Part shown: positions 8,312 to 16,442 of the stretch, piece after piece
Numbering within the stretch: the stretch's first letter is position 1
Layout: every line of letters starts with the position of its first letter
From: Labrys monachus
GTDB lineage: Bacteria; Pseudomonadota; Alphaproteobacteria; Rhizobiales; Labraceae
Length of the DNA: 64,000 nucleotides
Direction of reading: 5' to 3'
Assembly: GCF_030814655.1 (NCBI RefSeq)
Contig: NZ_JAUSVK010000001.1
Span: 4,285,001 to 4,349,000, forward strand
Notes under the pieces: generated by a model
Seen by the model: the letters and a program-made list of their open reading frames with translations, nothing else
Databases searched by the model: none
Told to the model about the DNA's origin: nothing
Translations under genes and position numbers: made by a program

Positions 8312-9523
8312 CTAGAAGGAACGCCTGACCCGCAAGGCCCCTGTCCATCCCTTGCTTTCGATGGGGCTTGCCGGCGTGTAATCCGATTTTGCAGCATAAT
8401 GGCTGTAAAAGACCTCCGCGCCGAAGGTCAGGCCGCGCGTGAAGGTGTAGACGGCGTTGCCGCCGGCGATCCATGCCTTGATGTCCGGCGTCGGCGGATC
8501 GAGATAGTTGTCGGCATTGGCGCCCTTATAGTCGAGATAGCTGCCGAGCAGGTTGAAGGTCAGGCGCGGGGTGAGGTTGACGCCGAACTCCCCGGTCGCG
8601 GTCCAGCCATGCCCGAGATCCGTCATGCCGCTATAGCCGTCGAACGCGGCGTCGACCTGCTGCCAACCCAGATAGGTCGAGGCTCCCTTGGCATAGGTCC
8701 CCTCGGCGGCGACATGCGCGCCGGAGAGAATTGGCAGGTCGAGGCCGAGCGCCCCGCCGGCGGCAAAGCCATAATCCGATCCCTTGATCAGGGGGCCGGC
8801 GGTCTCCGGGCCGGGGTAGCGGATCTGGTGCATGGCGCCGAACAGGGCGGCCTCGCCCCAATCCCGGTCGATGCGCAGATTGCCGACGACGTCCGGCGCC
8901 ACCGTGCCGCCCGACGGCACGCTCTCGAAGAATCCGAGTTCGTTGAACAGCGAACTGCGCGTATGCGCGGCATCCTCGACCGAGAGCGTGGCGGACAGGG
9001 CGCCGCCGACTTCCTGCGTGTAGGCAAGGAGATTGGTCGTCCCAGCATAGCCGAAATAGGGCTGCCGGATATCGCTGGCGTAATCGAGATCGTAAATGCC
9101 GAAGAAGCTGTGGGCGTAGCCCGCCGTCACGCCGTCGAACTGGACATAGGCCTTGTCGACGATGAAAGACGACTTGCCTCCCGGCAGGACATAGGCATCG
9201 AGAAGGATATAGGAACGCAGCAAGCCGTAATCGGTGGCCGTACGCGCATCGAAGCCGATCTGGCCCCGCGTCTCGAAGGTGGTGGTGTCCAGGGCCCGGT
9301 TGCCGGGCTGCGTCACGATGTAATCCGCCCTCACCTCGCCGCTTACTTTCAGGCAGGTGTCGGTGCCCGGCAGCGCCCAGAAGCCGACGCCCATGACCAC
9401 GCAGGCCTGGAGCTTGTCCTGCTGGGGCGCCTTTGCCACAGGCAAATCCTGCGCCATGGCGACCGAACCGGTCGCCATGCCTGCCAGTACGGAAAGGGCA
9501 TAGATCTTCTTCACCACTTTCAC
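8312..9523 (-). CDS. Porin (Porin_2 family), divergent paralog 1
   Basis: About 403 aa. It has a signal peptide (KKIYALSVLAGMATGSVAMA), then the family pattern QDLPVAKA, two conserved cysteines around VVMGVGFWALPGTDTC, and many aromatic, amphipathic beta-strand segments ending in RVRRSF with the terminal Phe typical of outer-membrane beta-barrels. It should be an outer-membrane pore for small solutes. The start is uncertain: GTG codons at 9523, 9517 and 9514 all precede the signal peptide and another GTG lies at 9562; none has a clear ribosome site. It is clearly diverged from the next three porins and lacks their shared leader and terminator. Confidence 0.85.
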   Translation of the reverse strand: MKVVKKIYALSVLAGMATGSVAMAQDLPVAKAPQQDKLQACVVMGVGFWALPGTDTCLKVSGEVRADYIVTQPGNRALDTTTFETRGQIGFDARTATDYGLLRSYILLDAYVLPGGKSSFIVDKAYVQFDGVTAGYAHSFFGIYDLDYASDIRQPYFGYAGTTNLLAYTQEVGGALSATLSVEDAAHTRSSLFNELGFFESVPSGGTVAPDVVGNLRIDRDWGEAALFGAMHQIRYPGPETAGPLIKGSDYGFAAGGALGLDLPILSGAHVAAEGTYAKGASTYLGWQQVDAAFDGYSGMTDLGHGWTATGEFGVNLTPRLTFNLLGSYLDYKGANADNYLDPPTPDIKAWIAGGNAVYTFTRGLTFGAEVFYSHYAAKSDYTPASPIESKGWTGALRVRRSF

Positions 9524-9775
9524 CGGACAATATCGAAGAACCGAGCGGACGCGGGCGGGCACAGATGGTCTATTTGATTCGATAACACAACTTGCGCGTG
9601 CCTCACAGCATCGATGGACCTCGATGCTGCAAAACTATTATCCTGTGACGCAAACGGCACAAAGGCGGTGATGCACCCCAATCGGCTACGGCCGCGCGAC
9701 ACTGCAAGTCTCGGCGCACCGCTTCCGTAGAAGACATCGGCTGGGTCCATCGAGCTTATCGGCAGCGTTGCGTCC

Positions 9776-9801
9776 AAAAAAAAGCCCGGCTTGCGCCGGG
9801 C
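9776..9801 (-). terminator. Rho-independent terminator of porin 2
   Basis: Read on the minus strand, a perfect 7-bp stem GCCCGGC/GCCGGGC with a 4-nt loop is followed by eight T. It lies 23 bp after the porin 2 stop codon. Confidence 0.88.
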
Positions 9802-9823
9802 CTCTCGTCGAAAGAACGAAGCG

Positions 9824-11140
9824 TCAGAAGCTGCGTTCGATGCGAATGCCGCCGACGACCGCGTCGGTCTTGCTCTTCTCCAGAGCGGTACCGTCCGTGC
9901 CTTCGCCGAGCACGATCGTGCTGCCCGAGTCACCATCGGACCGGGTGTTGACGTAATACACTTCGGCGCCGATCTTCAGGCCCTTCACGATCTGGTAGTT
10001 CAGCTGCGCGCCAGCGACATAGGACGTGAAGTCTGCCGCTGTGCCGGTCGGCGCGTCGAAGTTCGCATAGCTGCCGAAGACCATGGCCGTCAGCTGCGGC
10101 GTGATGTCGAAGCCGGCTTCACCCGTCACCGACCAGCTCGAAGCCTGCTTCTCGCGGCCATCCGGGGTCTCGTAGGAGTCATACACCTCAGGCGCACCGG
10201 CAGGCGAGAACTGCGCTTCGTTGGTACCGGTGAAGGCATTGGCGCCATGAGCGTAATTGCCCTCGACCGCCAAATAGGCACCCGGAACCAGCGGCAGGTC
10301 CAGCGACAGGCCGGCGCCGATCGCATAGCCCCACTTGTTCTGGCTGCCGGTGTCACCCGCCACGTCGGAGATGGTGCTGCTCTCATGGAGGGCAGCCATC
10401 AACTGAGCCCGCCCCCAGGACGCGTCATAGAGGATGTTGCCGATGAAATTCGGCATCTTCGCGCCGGCCAGCGTGCGCGTGTCCGATCCGAGACGGGCTT
10501 CCGCCGGATCTTCGACCGACAGCGTGGCGCTGAAGCCGCCGCCGAACTGGGCGGTGTAGGCGATCAACTGCTTGGTACCGATACCACCTGACCCGAAGTA
10601 AGGCGCGAAGAACGTATCGCCGTAATAATTGTCGTAGAAGGCATAGAAGGATTCGGCATAACCGGCCGTCAGGCCGCCGAACTGGATATAGGCCTTGTCG
10701 ACATAAATGTTCGAGCCATGGACGCTGCCGACCTGCCAGGACTGGCCGCCGGAATTACCCGTGGCGGCGTCGATCAGCAAATAGGAACGCAGCAGGCCGT
10801 AATCGGTATCGGTGCGAACATCGAAACCGATCTGCGCGCGCCCCTGGAAGGAGGTCTGCGACAGGGACCGCTTCGATCCGGTGCTTTGAACCGTACCGTT
10901 GGTATCGACCGTCACCGGGCGACTGGGAACACTGTTGAACGTGTAGTCGGCGCGAATGTTGCCGCTGATCTTCAGGCAGCTGTCGGTGCCGGGAATATAG
11001 AAGAAGCCCGGCCCATACTGGGTGCAGACCTTCACATATTCAACCGCTTCGGCTTTCGTCACGGGAAGATCGGCGGCCTGCGCGACACCGACCACGGCGA
11101 TGCCGGCAGCGGCGCCGAGGAGAAATGACTTCATCTTCAT
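9824..11140 (-). CDS. Porin (Porin_2 family), paralog 2
   Basis: 438 aa, outer-membrane beta-barrel. The signal peptide is KMKSFLLGAAAGIAVVGVAQA, followed by ADLPVTKAEAVEYVKVC, FFYIPGTDSCLKISGNIRAD, and a C-terminus ending RIERSF. I chose the ATG at 11140 because a strong GGAGG lies 6 nt upstream. Long stretches (TDYGLLRSYLLIDAATG, YIQFGGLTAGYAESFYAFYDNYYGDTFFAPYFGS) are nearly identical to paralogs 3 and 4, while segments that would be surface loops differ, the expected result of duplication followed by loop diversification. Confidence 0.93.
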   Translation of the reverse strand: MKMKSFLLGAAAGIAVVGVAQAADLPVTKAEAVEYVKVCTQYGPGFFYIPGTDSCLKISGNIRADYTFNSVPSRPVTVDTNGTVQSTGSKRSLSQTSFQGRAQIGFDVRTDTDYGLLRSYLLIDAATGNSGGQSWQVGSVHGSNIYVDKAYIQFGGLTAGYAESFYAFYDNYYGDTFFAPYFGSGGIGTKQLIAYTAQFGGGFSATLSVEDPAEARLGSDTRTLAGAKMPNFIGNILYDASWGRAQLMAALHESSTISDVAGDTGSQNKWGYAIGAGLSLDLPLVPGAYLAVEGNYAHGANAFTGTNEAQFSPAGAPEVYDSYETPDGREKQASSWSVTGEAGFDITPQLTAMVFGSYANFDAPTGTAADFTSYVAGAQLNYQIVKGLKIGAEVYYVNTRSDGDSGSTIVLGEGTDGTALEKSKTDAVVGGIRIERSF

Positions 11141-11261
11141 AGATGACCTCCAAGACAATTACATCAGACCGAATGCGCGAGCGACCTTCGATCATCGAGA
11201 GATCCTGGCCCAACCCCAAGTCGTTCCCCGGACCCGACCCATCACCTGAATCGATGTGGAG

Positions 11262-11290
11262 ACAATGCTGCAGGGGTCCGCCTTATACAA
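11262..11290 (-). promoter_or_regulatory. Promoter candidate of porin 2
   Basis: Minus strand TTGTAT, 17-nt spacer, CATTGT. The same arrangement occurs at the same distance from the start codon in paralog 3, so it is supported by comparison of paralogs rather than by match to a consensus alone. The implied leader is about 115 nt. Confidence 0.4.
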
Positions 11291-11600
11291 CAGCTATTCT
11301 GCGGCAGGCCCGGCCATCCAGTGTTTTGGTAAAAACGTGTAGCAGAAATGACACAGACATATTTATGGGGCTTTTGCGGCAGAAATCGCCTCAAATGCCG
11401 GATATTCGTCACAATCGCTGACAGGCGTCACCTCCCGCTCGCGCGGGGCGGTCGTCCGCCTGCACCAAGGCCAGGCCCGATCGGAACCCAACCAATCCGC
11501 GTGCAGCATTTGACCGCACGGGGATGTAGCAATCGGTAATCCGCCCGGCGCGATTCGGCGGCAGGGGTCAGGCTCATCAAGAGCGTTGCGGACCAGACGC

Positions 11601-11627
11601 AAAAAGGCCCGGCAAAAGCCGGGCCTT
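11601..11627 (-). terminator. Rho-independent terminator of porin 3
   Basis: Minus strand: an 8-bp GC stem (GGCCCGGC/GCCGGGCC), extended by A-T pairs, with a TTTT loop and a T-run of five. It lies 23 bp after the porin 3 stop codon. Confidence 0.88.
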
Positions 11628-11649
11628 CCTGTTGATCGATCGAAACCGA

Positions 11650-12942
11650 TCAGAACGTGCGGATGATGCGAACACCACCGACGATAGAGTCGGTCTTGGC
11701 CTTCTGCAGAGTAACACCCTCACCGGCAACGATATTATTGCCTTCGGAGTCAGACTTCGTGTTGGCGTAGTACACTTCGGCACCGATCGTCAGGTTCTTG
11801 ACGATCGCGTAGCTCAGCTGGGCACCGACCTGATAAGCCGTGAAGTCGTTGTAGACAGACGGCGCATCGTAATGGCCGTAGCTGCCGAAGAGCATCGCCT
11901 TCAACTGCGGGGTGATGTTGAAGCCGGCTTCGCCGGTCACCGCCCAGCTCTTCGCGGTCTTCAGGCCGCCGTTGACCCAATAGGCATCATAGGCGTTCGG
12001 GGCGCCGGCCGGCGAATACTGGTTGTCCGCCACGCCGGTGAAGGCGTTAGCACCGTCAGCATAGTCGCCTTCCAGGGCGATATAGCCGCCGGCAAGAGCC
12101 GGGATGTTGATCGACACACCAGCGCCGACAGCAAAGCCCCACTTGCTGTGGCTCGACGTGTCAGAGCTGGACGCGATGTTGATAAGGTCGGTCTGATGGA
12201 GCGCACCCATGATCTGGGCTTTGCCCCACGCGCCGTCATACAGCACGTTGGCGATGAAGTTCGGCGTCTTGGCGCCGGTGTTCGTCGCCGTGCTGGAATT
12301 GCCGATACCACCGCGATAGGCTGCCGGATCTTCGATCGACAGCGTGGCGCTGAAGCCGCCGCCGAACTGAGCGGTGTAAGCGAGCAGCTGCTTGGTGCCG
12401 GTGCCACCCGAGCCGAAGTAAGGCGCGAAGAAAGTATCGCCGTAGTAATTGTCGTAGAAGGCGTAGAAGGTTTCAGCGTAACCGGCCGTCAGGCCGCCGA
12501 ACTGGATATAGGCCTTGTCGACGTAGACCTTGGAGCCGGAGACATTGCCGACCTGCCAGGACTGGCCGTTCGAGGTACCCGTTGCGGCATCAAGCAGCAA
12601 ATAGGAGCGCAGCAGGCCGTAATCGGTGTCGGTACGGACGTCGAAGCTGATCTGGGCGCGACCCTGGAAGGAGGTCTGGCCAAGCGAACGCTTGGACGTG
12701 GTGCCTTCAGAGGCGTACGGGCGGCTCGAGAGGCTGTTGAAGGTGTAGTCGGCACGATAGTTGCCGGCGATCTTCAGGCAGGAGTCGGTGCCGGGGATGT
12801 AGAAGAAGCCAGGCCCGAACTCCGAGCAGACCTTCACATACTCAACAGGCTCAGCCTTCGTCATGGGCAGATCGGCAGCCTGAGCAGCGCCGATCGTGGC
12901 GATGCCTGCAGCGGCGCCGAGGAGAAGTGACTTCATCGTCAT
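11650..12942 (-). CDS. Porin (Porin_2 family), paralog 3
   Basis: 430 aa, outer-membrane beta-barrel. MTMKSLLLGAAAGIATIGAAQA is the signal peptide, then ADLPMTKAEPVEYVKVC and FFYIPGTDSCLKIAGNYRAD; the C-terminus ends RIIRTF. The start ATG at 12942 is preceded by TTGGAGGTCATCTA, a strong ribosome site shared with paralogs 2 and 4. It is closest to paralog 4 in the N-terminal part. Its own terminator downstream and promoter-like block upstream suggest that each porin is transcribed separately. Confidence 0.93.
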   Translation of the reverse strand: MTMKSLLLGAAAGIATIGAAQAADLPMTKAEPVEYVKVCSEFGPGFFYIPGTDSCLKIAGNYRADYTFNSLSSRPYASEGTTSKRSLGQTSFQGRAQISFDVRTDTDYGLLRSYLLLDAATGTSNGQSWQVGNVSGSKVYVDKAYIQFGGLTAGYAETFYAFYDNYYGDTFFAPYFGSGGTGTKQLLAYTAQFGGGFSATLSIEDPAAYRGGIGNSSTATNTGAKTPNFIANVLYDGAWGKAQIMGALHQTDLINIASSSDTSSHSKWGFAVGAGVSINIPALAGGYIALEGDYADGANAFTGVADNQYSPAGAPNAYDAYWVNGGLKTAKSWAVTGEAGFNITPQLKAMLFGSYGHYDAPSVYNDFTAYQVGAQLSYAIVKNLTIGAEVYYANTKSDSEGNNIVAGEGVTLQKAKTDSIVGGVRIIRTF

Positions 12943-13070
12943 TAGATGACCTCCAAGACAGTTATTATCTGATCAAAAGCGCCGCTCGGTGCTTCGACCG
13001 TTTCGCGAGACCCCGGCCCCAACCAGTGGTTGCTTCCCGGATACGACCCATCGGATGAATCGATGATTGG

Positions 13071-13099
13071 ACATTGCTGCACGCGCCCTGCTTGTACAA
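13071..13099 (-). promoter_or_regulatory. Promoter candidate of porin 3
   Basis: Minus strand TTGTAC, 17-nt spacer, CAATGT, in the same position relative to the start codon as in porin 2. The flanking bases TGCAGCA are also shared with porin 2. Confidence 0.4.
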
Positions 13100-13558
13100 T
13101 AGCGATTGTGCCCTACAACCGGAGCACGCAGCATTTTGGCCATGATGTGTAGCAAAAAAGACACAGAGGCACTTGCGAGGCTTTTTGGCGTGGAACAGGG
13201 CAAAATCGGGGATTTTAGTCCTGAATTGTGCCGATTGGCGGCAGATAGATGAAGGCCGGCGGCGAGGCTGGGGCTGCCGCGACGGGAGATCGGCAGCGCA
13301 ATCATGGCCAGATCTTGCCCTTCGGATGTCAGTAGAGGCATCGGCCGCAAGGCCGTCGTGCCGTATCTGGCACGCCGCCGCCGGGAGGACATGGGCTCGC
13401 CGGCGGCCGAATGAGAATCCCTCGCGCGACTCGCCGGCCGGGCGAATCCGGCGGCGGCCGCGACATTCCCCCAAGAATCAGGAGGAGCCGGATCCGCGAT
13501 GGCGGGCCGGGTCTCCGCGATTCGCACGGAGGCGAACCGCCCGGCGAATCGCGCTCAC

Positions 13559-13588
13559 AAAAAAAGGCCCGGCGCGAGCCGGGCCTTT
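13559..13588 (-). terminator. Rho-independent terminator of porin 4
   Basis: Minus strand: AAA, the stem GGCCCGGC/GCCGGGCC with a 4-nt loop, then TTTTTTT. It lies 20 bp after the porin 4 stop codon. Confidence 0.9.
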
Positions 13589-13608
13589 CGAAGTTCGGGC
13601 AGGATGGA

Positions 13609-14919
13609 TCAGAAGGTGCGCTTCACGCGAAGGCCGGCGACCAGGGAATTGGTCTTGTCCTTCACGAGTTCTGACGACGTCGAGCCGTCCGTCACGAAGA
13701 CCGGCGTGCCGTTGTGGGCATTGGTGCCGGCATAATAGACTTCGGCGCCGATCTGGAAGCCCTTGACGATCTCGTAGTTCAGCTGGCCGCCGACGACGTA
13801 GGAGGTGAAGTCCCCGTCCTGGCCCACGGCGACATCCGACGGCGCATTGTAGTGGCCGATGCTGCCGAAGAGCATCGCGGTGAGCTGGGGCGTGATATTG
13901 AAGCCGGCTTCACCGGTGACCGAGTAGCTCGTCGCCGTCTTGATACGGCCGCCGAGCGTGAAGTCGGCGTCGTAGGCGTTGGGCGCACCGGCCGGCGAGA
14001 ACTGGTTCGCGGCGACGCCGGTGAACGAGCTGGCACCGTCGGCATAGTTCGCTTCGAGGGCGATATAGGCACCCGGGACGACCGGGAGGTTGACCGAAAG
14101 GCCGGAACCGACCGCAAAGCCCCACTTCGAGCTGCTGTGCGTGCCTTCGAGATCGCCGAGGACGTCGATCTGGTGCAGGGCACCCATCACCTGGAACTTG
14201 CCCCAGGAGGCATCGTAGAGGACGTTGGCGATGATGTTCGGCGTCTTGGCGCCGGCATTCGTCAGCTGGCCGCCCTCGGTGTTCACGCCGTTACGCTCGC
14301 CGGCCGGATCTTCGACCGACAGCGTGGCGCTGAAGCCGCCGCCGAACTGGGCGGTGTAGGCGAGCAGCTGCTTGGTGCCGACCATGCCCGAGCCCATATA
14401 GGGCGCGAAGAAGGTATCGCCGTAATAGTTGTCATAGAAGGCGTAGAAGGATTCGGCGTAACCGGCCGTCAGGCCGCCGAACTGGATGTAGGCCTTGTCG
14501 ATATAGACATAGGAACCACCGATGGGATGGCCGATCTGCCAGTTCTGCGCCCCGGAGTTGCCGGTTGCGGCGTCGATGAGCAGGAAGGAACGCAGCAGGC
14601 CGTAATCGGTCTGGGTGCGCACGTCGAAGCCGAGCTGGGTCCGCCCCTGGAAGGAGGATTGGGACGTAGCACGGCTCGAGGTTCCGGCGGCCCGGTTATG
14701 GCTGTCGGCGGTGTTGAAGGTGTAGTCGGCGCGAATGTTGCCGCTGATCTTCAGGCAGCTATCGGTGCCGGGGATATAGAAGAAGCCGGGCCCGAACTCC
14801 GAGCAGACCTTCACATACTCGACAGGCTCAGCCTTCGTCATGGGCAGATCGGCGGCCTGGGCAGCGCCGATAACGGCGATACCGGCGGCGGCGCCGAGAA
14901 GAAGAGACTTCATCGTCAT
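13609..14919 (-). CDS. Porin (Porin_2 family), paralog 4
   Basis: 436 aa, outer-membrane beta-barrel. The signal peptide MTMKSLLLGAAAGIAVIGAAQA starts at the ATG at 14919 with GGAGGTCAT directly upstream; the open frame runs to 15048 but that part is the untranslated leader. Mature start is ADLPMTKAEPVEYVKVC and the C-terminus is RVKRTF. It differs from paralogs 2 and 3 mainly in short loop-like segments (for example NTADSHNRAAGTSSRA after the first strands). It shares leader, ribosome site and terminator type with paralogs 2 and 3. Confidence 0.93.
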   Translation of the reverse strand: MTMKSLLLGAAAGIAVIGAAQAADLPMTKAEPVEYVKVCSEFGPGFFYIPGTDSCLKISGNIRADYTFNTADSHNRAAGTSSRATSQSSFQGRTQLGFDVRTQTDYGLLRSFLLIDAATGNSGAQNWQIGHPIGGSYVYIDKAYIQFGGLTAGYAESFYAFYDNYYGDTFFAPYMGSGMVGTKQLLAYTAQFGGGFSATLSVEDPAGERNGVNTEGGQLTNAGAKTPNIIANVLYDASWGKFQVMGALHQIDVLGDLEGTHSSSKWGFAVGSGLSVNLPVVPGAYIALEANYADGASSFTGVAANQFSPAGAPNAYDADFTLGGRIKTATSYSVTGEAGFNITPQLTAMLFGSIGHYNAPSDVAVGQDGDFTSYVVGGQLNYEIVKGFQIGAEVYYAGTNAHNGTPVFVTDGSTSSELVKDKTNSLVAGLRVKRTF

Positions 14920-15482
14920 TGATGACCTCCAAGACATCTTACTTTGATCGAAAGCAGCGGCTGCTTCGACCGGGTCGCGAGACCCCGGCCTCAACCTCAG
15001 ATCGGCTTCCGGTTTACGACCCATCGGATGGAATCGATGGATCGACACTGCTCCACCCCCCCCTCACTCCACAATGCAAAATTAGCGCTTCCTCATGTAT
15101 TCGAGTCTCTTTGCGGCAGATGTGTCACTCAAAAGACACAACATAATCCGCCGTGAGCCTCAAAAGAAGCCACTTATACTACTATTGATTGCATAATTTA
15201 ACATTACAACCGTAGATTTTATTTTACAATCTAGCGTACATCTATTCTTACGTGTATCATTGACATTCACATGCGTAGATACATATGATAGATAACGATA
15301 AATACTATTGATTGAATTTTTTACACTGTGCAACCGATTGGAATCGTTCGGTGGCAACATTGCCACCGTCCCGAAATCGATGATGCCGGGCGAGCCGCTC
15401 AGCGGCAAAAGAAGGAAGTCGGAGGCCGAGACACCCGTGCTCCGTCACCGCGCCCTTTTCGCCGGCGCCGGACGCCGGCGGC
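14920..15482. other. Gene-free region upstream of porin 4 with AT-rich patch
   Basis: 563 bp. It contains the porin 4 leader (block at about 14970-15055), a weaker match to the promoter arrangement of its paralogs (CAGTGT at 15045-15050 with TTGTGG 18 nt upstream), a TGTGTC...GACACA palindrome at 15121-15138, and then an AT-rich patch. No gene is supported; short open frames here have no protein-like character. Confidence 0.55.
15160..15345. other. AT-rich island with 11-bp direct repeats
   Basis: Roughly 70% A+T in a genome segment that is otherwise about 65% G+C. ACTATTGATTG occurs at 15181-15191 and again at 15304-15314. It may be a regulatory region bound by a nucleoid protein, or the remnant of a small insertion; neither is shown. 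Confidence 0.45.
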
Positions 15483-16370
15483 TCAGCGTCGAGGCTGCAG
15501 CCGTTGCGCCGCCGTCTTCACCCGTTGCTCGTTGACGGCGATGTAGTCGGCCAGATCCTCGGCCGGCGGCGCGGCGAATGCATCCTGGGCGTAGCCCCAC
15601 AGGAGGTCGCGGAGCGCGGCGGCGAGGCGCATCGCAGCGAAGGCCTCGCGCTCGCCGGCGTCCGGGCCGTGGCCGAGCCACTGGGCCAGGGCCTCGCCGG
15701 CGTGCTCCTCGGAAAGCAGGGCGTTGTTCGCCAGGCTGGCGATGTCGGCCATCGGCTGTCCCTGCCCGGCATATTCCCAGTCGACCAGCCAGAGCCGATG
15801 GCCGTCGTCGATCAGGTTGCCGCCGTGAATGTCGTTGTGAGCGAAGCCGGGGGGAATGGCGGCAAGGCCGGCCGCGAGCCTGGTCAGGAGCGGCCGGCAG
15901 GCCTCGACCGCGCCGCGCCAGCGATTGGGCCGCTCCGAGAGCATGCGCCGATAGCGGTCCAGGAGCACGAGCGGACGGCGGTCGAGCACGGGCCCGCGAT
16001 AGAGGCGCGGCATCGCCGTTCCCGCCAGCCTCAGCAGCGCCACGGTCCGCCGGAGCGTCGCGGCCTCCGCAAGATCCGTCGCCGCCAGCGTGCGGCCCTC
16101 GACATGGCGCAGGACCATGAGATCGGCCTCGGCCCAGACGAGTTCCGGGCCGAGGCCGGCTTCGGCGGCGGCACGCGTCGCGGCCTGCTCGGCGCGGCGG
16201 TCGATGCCATGGATGGCGTTGTCGCCCGCGGCCCGCGCGACGAAACGGCCCTGCCCCGACCGGACCAGGACGTTACGGTTGGTCAGCCCGCCGGGCAGCG
16301 GCTCGATCTCGAGGGGGCCGGACCAGAGCGGCAGCGCGGCGAGACGGGTGGTGAGGTCGGGAAGCGGCAT
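15483..16370 (-). CDS. Choline/ethanolamine kinase-like phosphotransferase (APH family)
   Basis: 295 aa. The protein-kinase-like fold is shown by PLPGGLTNRNVLV (nucleotide loop), the catalytic-loop motif HNDIHGGNLID in which Asp is the likely base, and LVDWEYAGQGQPMADIA with the metal-binding Asp. The family includes choline, ethanolamine and thiamine kinases and aminoglycoside phosphotransferases. Placement as the last gene of a run with alcohol and aldehyde dehydrogenases, a glutamine synthetase homolog and a permease suggests an amino alcohol or related small hydroxylated molecule as substrate; this is inference. 72 bp separate it from the dehydrogenase gene. Confidence 0.8.
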   Translation of the reverse strand: MPLPDLTTRLAALPLWSGPLEIEPLPGGLTNRNVLVRSGQGRFVARAAGDNAIHGIDRRAEQAATRAAAEAGLGPELVWAEADLMVLRHVEGRTLAATDLAEAATLRRTVALLRLAGTAMPRLYRGPVLDRRPLVLLDRYRRMLSERPNRWRGAVEACRPLLTRLAAGLAAIPPGFAHNDIHGGNLIDDGHRLWLVDWEYAGQGQPMADIASLANNALLSEEHAGEALAQWLGHGPDAGEREAFAAMRLAAALRDLLWGYAQDAFAAPPAEDLADYIAVNEQRVKTAAQRLQPRR

Positions 16371-16380
16371 GGCTGGGTCG

Positions 16381-16429
16381 CGCGGTCGGCCGATGGAAGG
16401 AAGGCCCCCGGCCGCCCTCGCCGACCGCG
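16381..16429. repeat. Intercistronic inverted repeat (10-bp arms)
   Basis: CGCGGTCGGC at 16381-16390 pairs perfectly with 16420-16429, in the gap between the Fe-dependent dehydrogenase and the kinase-like gene. No T-run follows on the minus strand, so it looks like an mRNA-stability or processing hairpin rather than a terminator. Confidence 0.6.
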
Positions 16430-16442
16430 GACCGTCGCTCTC

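Larger units (their letters stand above)
11141..11649. other. Gene-free region: porin 2 leader and promoter, porin 3 terminator
   Basis: 509 bp. It holds the porin 2 ribosome site, a leader block at about 11190-11275 that resembles the leaders of porins 3 and 4, a promoter candidate at 11262-11290, and the element TGTAGCAGAAATGACACAGA at 11338-11357 that recurs with few changes before porin 3. The terminator of porin 3 is near the right end. Confidence 0.6.
12943..13608. other. Gene-free region: porin 3 leader and promoter, porin 4 terminator
   Basis: 666 bp with no credible coding frame. It holds the conserved leader block (about 13000-13085), a promoter candidate (13071-13099), the recurring element TGTAGCAAAAAAGACACAGA at 13148-13167, and the terminator of porin 4 (13559-13588). 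The GC-rich stretch between about 13230 and 13550 shows nothing identifiable. Confidence 0.6.

Noticed and set aside
15160-15408. 82-codon frame in the AT-rich patch
   Set aside because: No ribosome site, no recognisable fold, and it spans the probable regulatory region.
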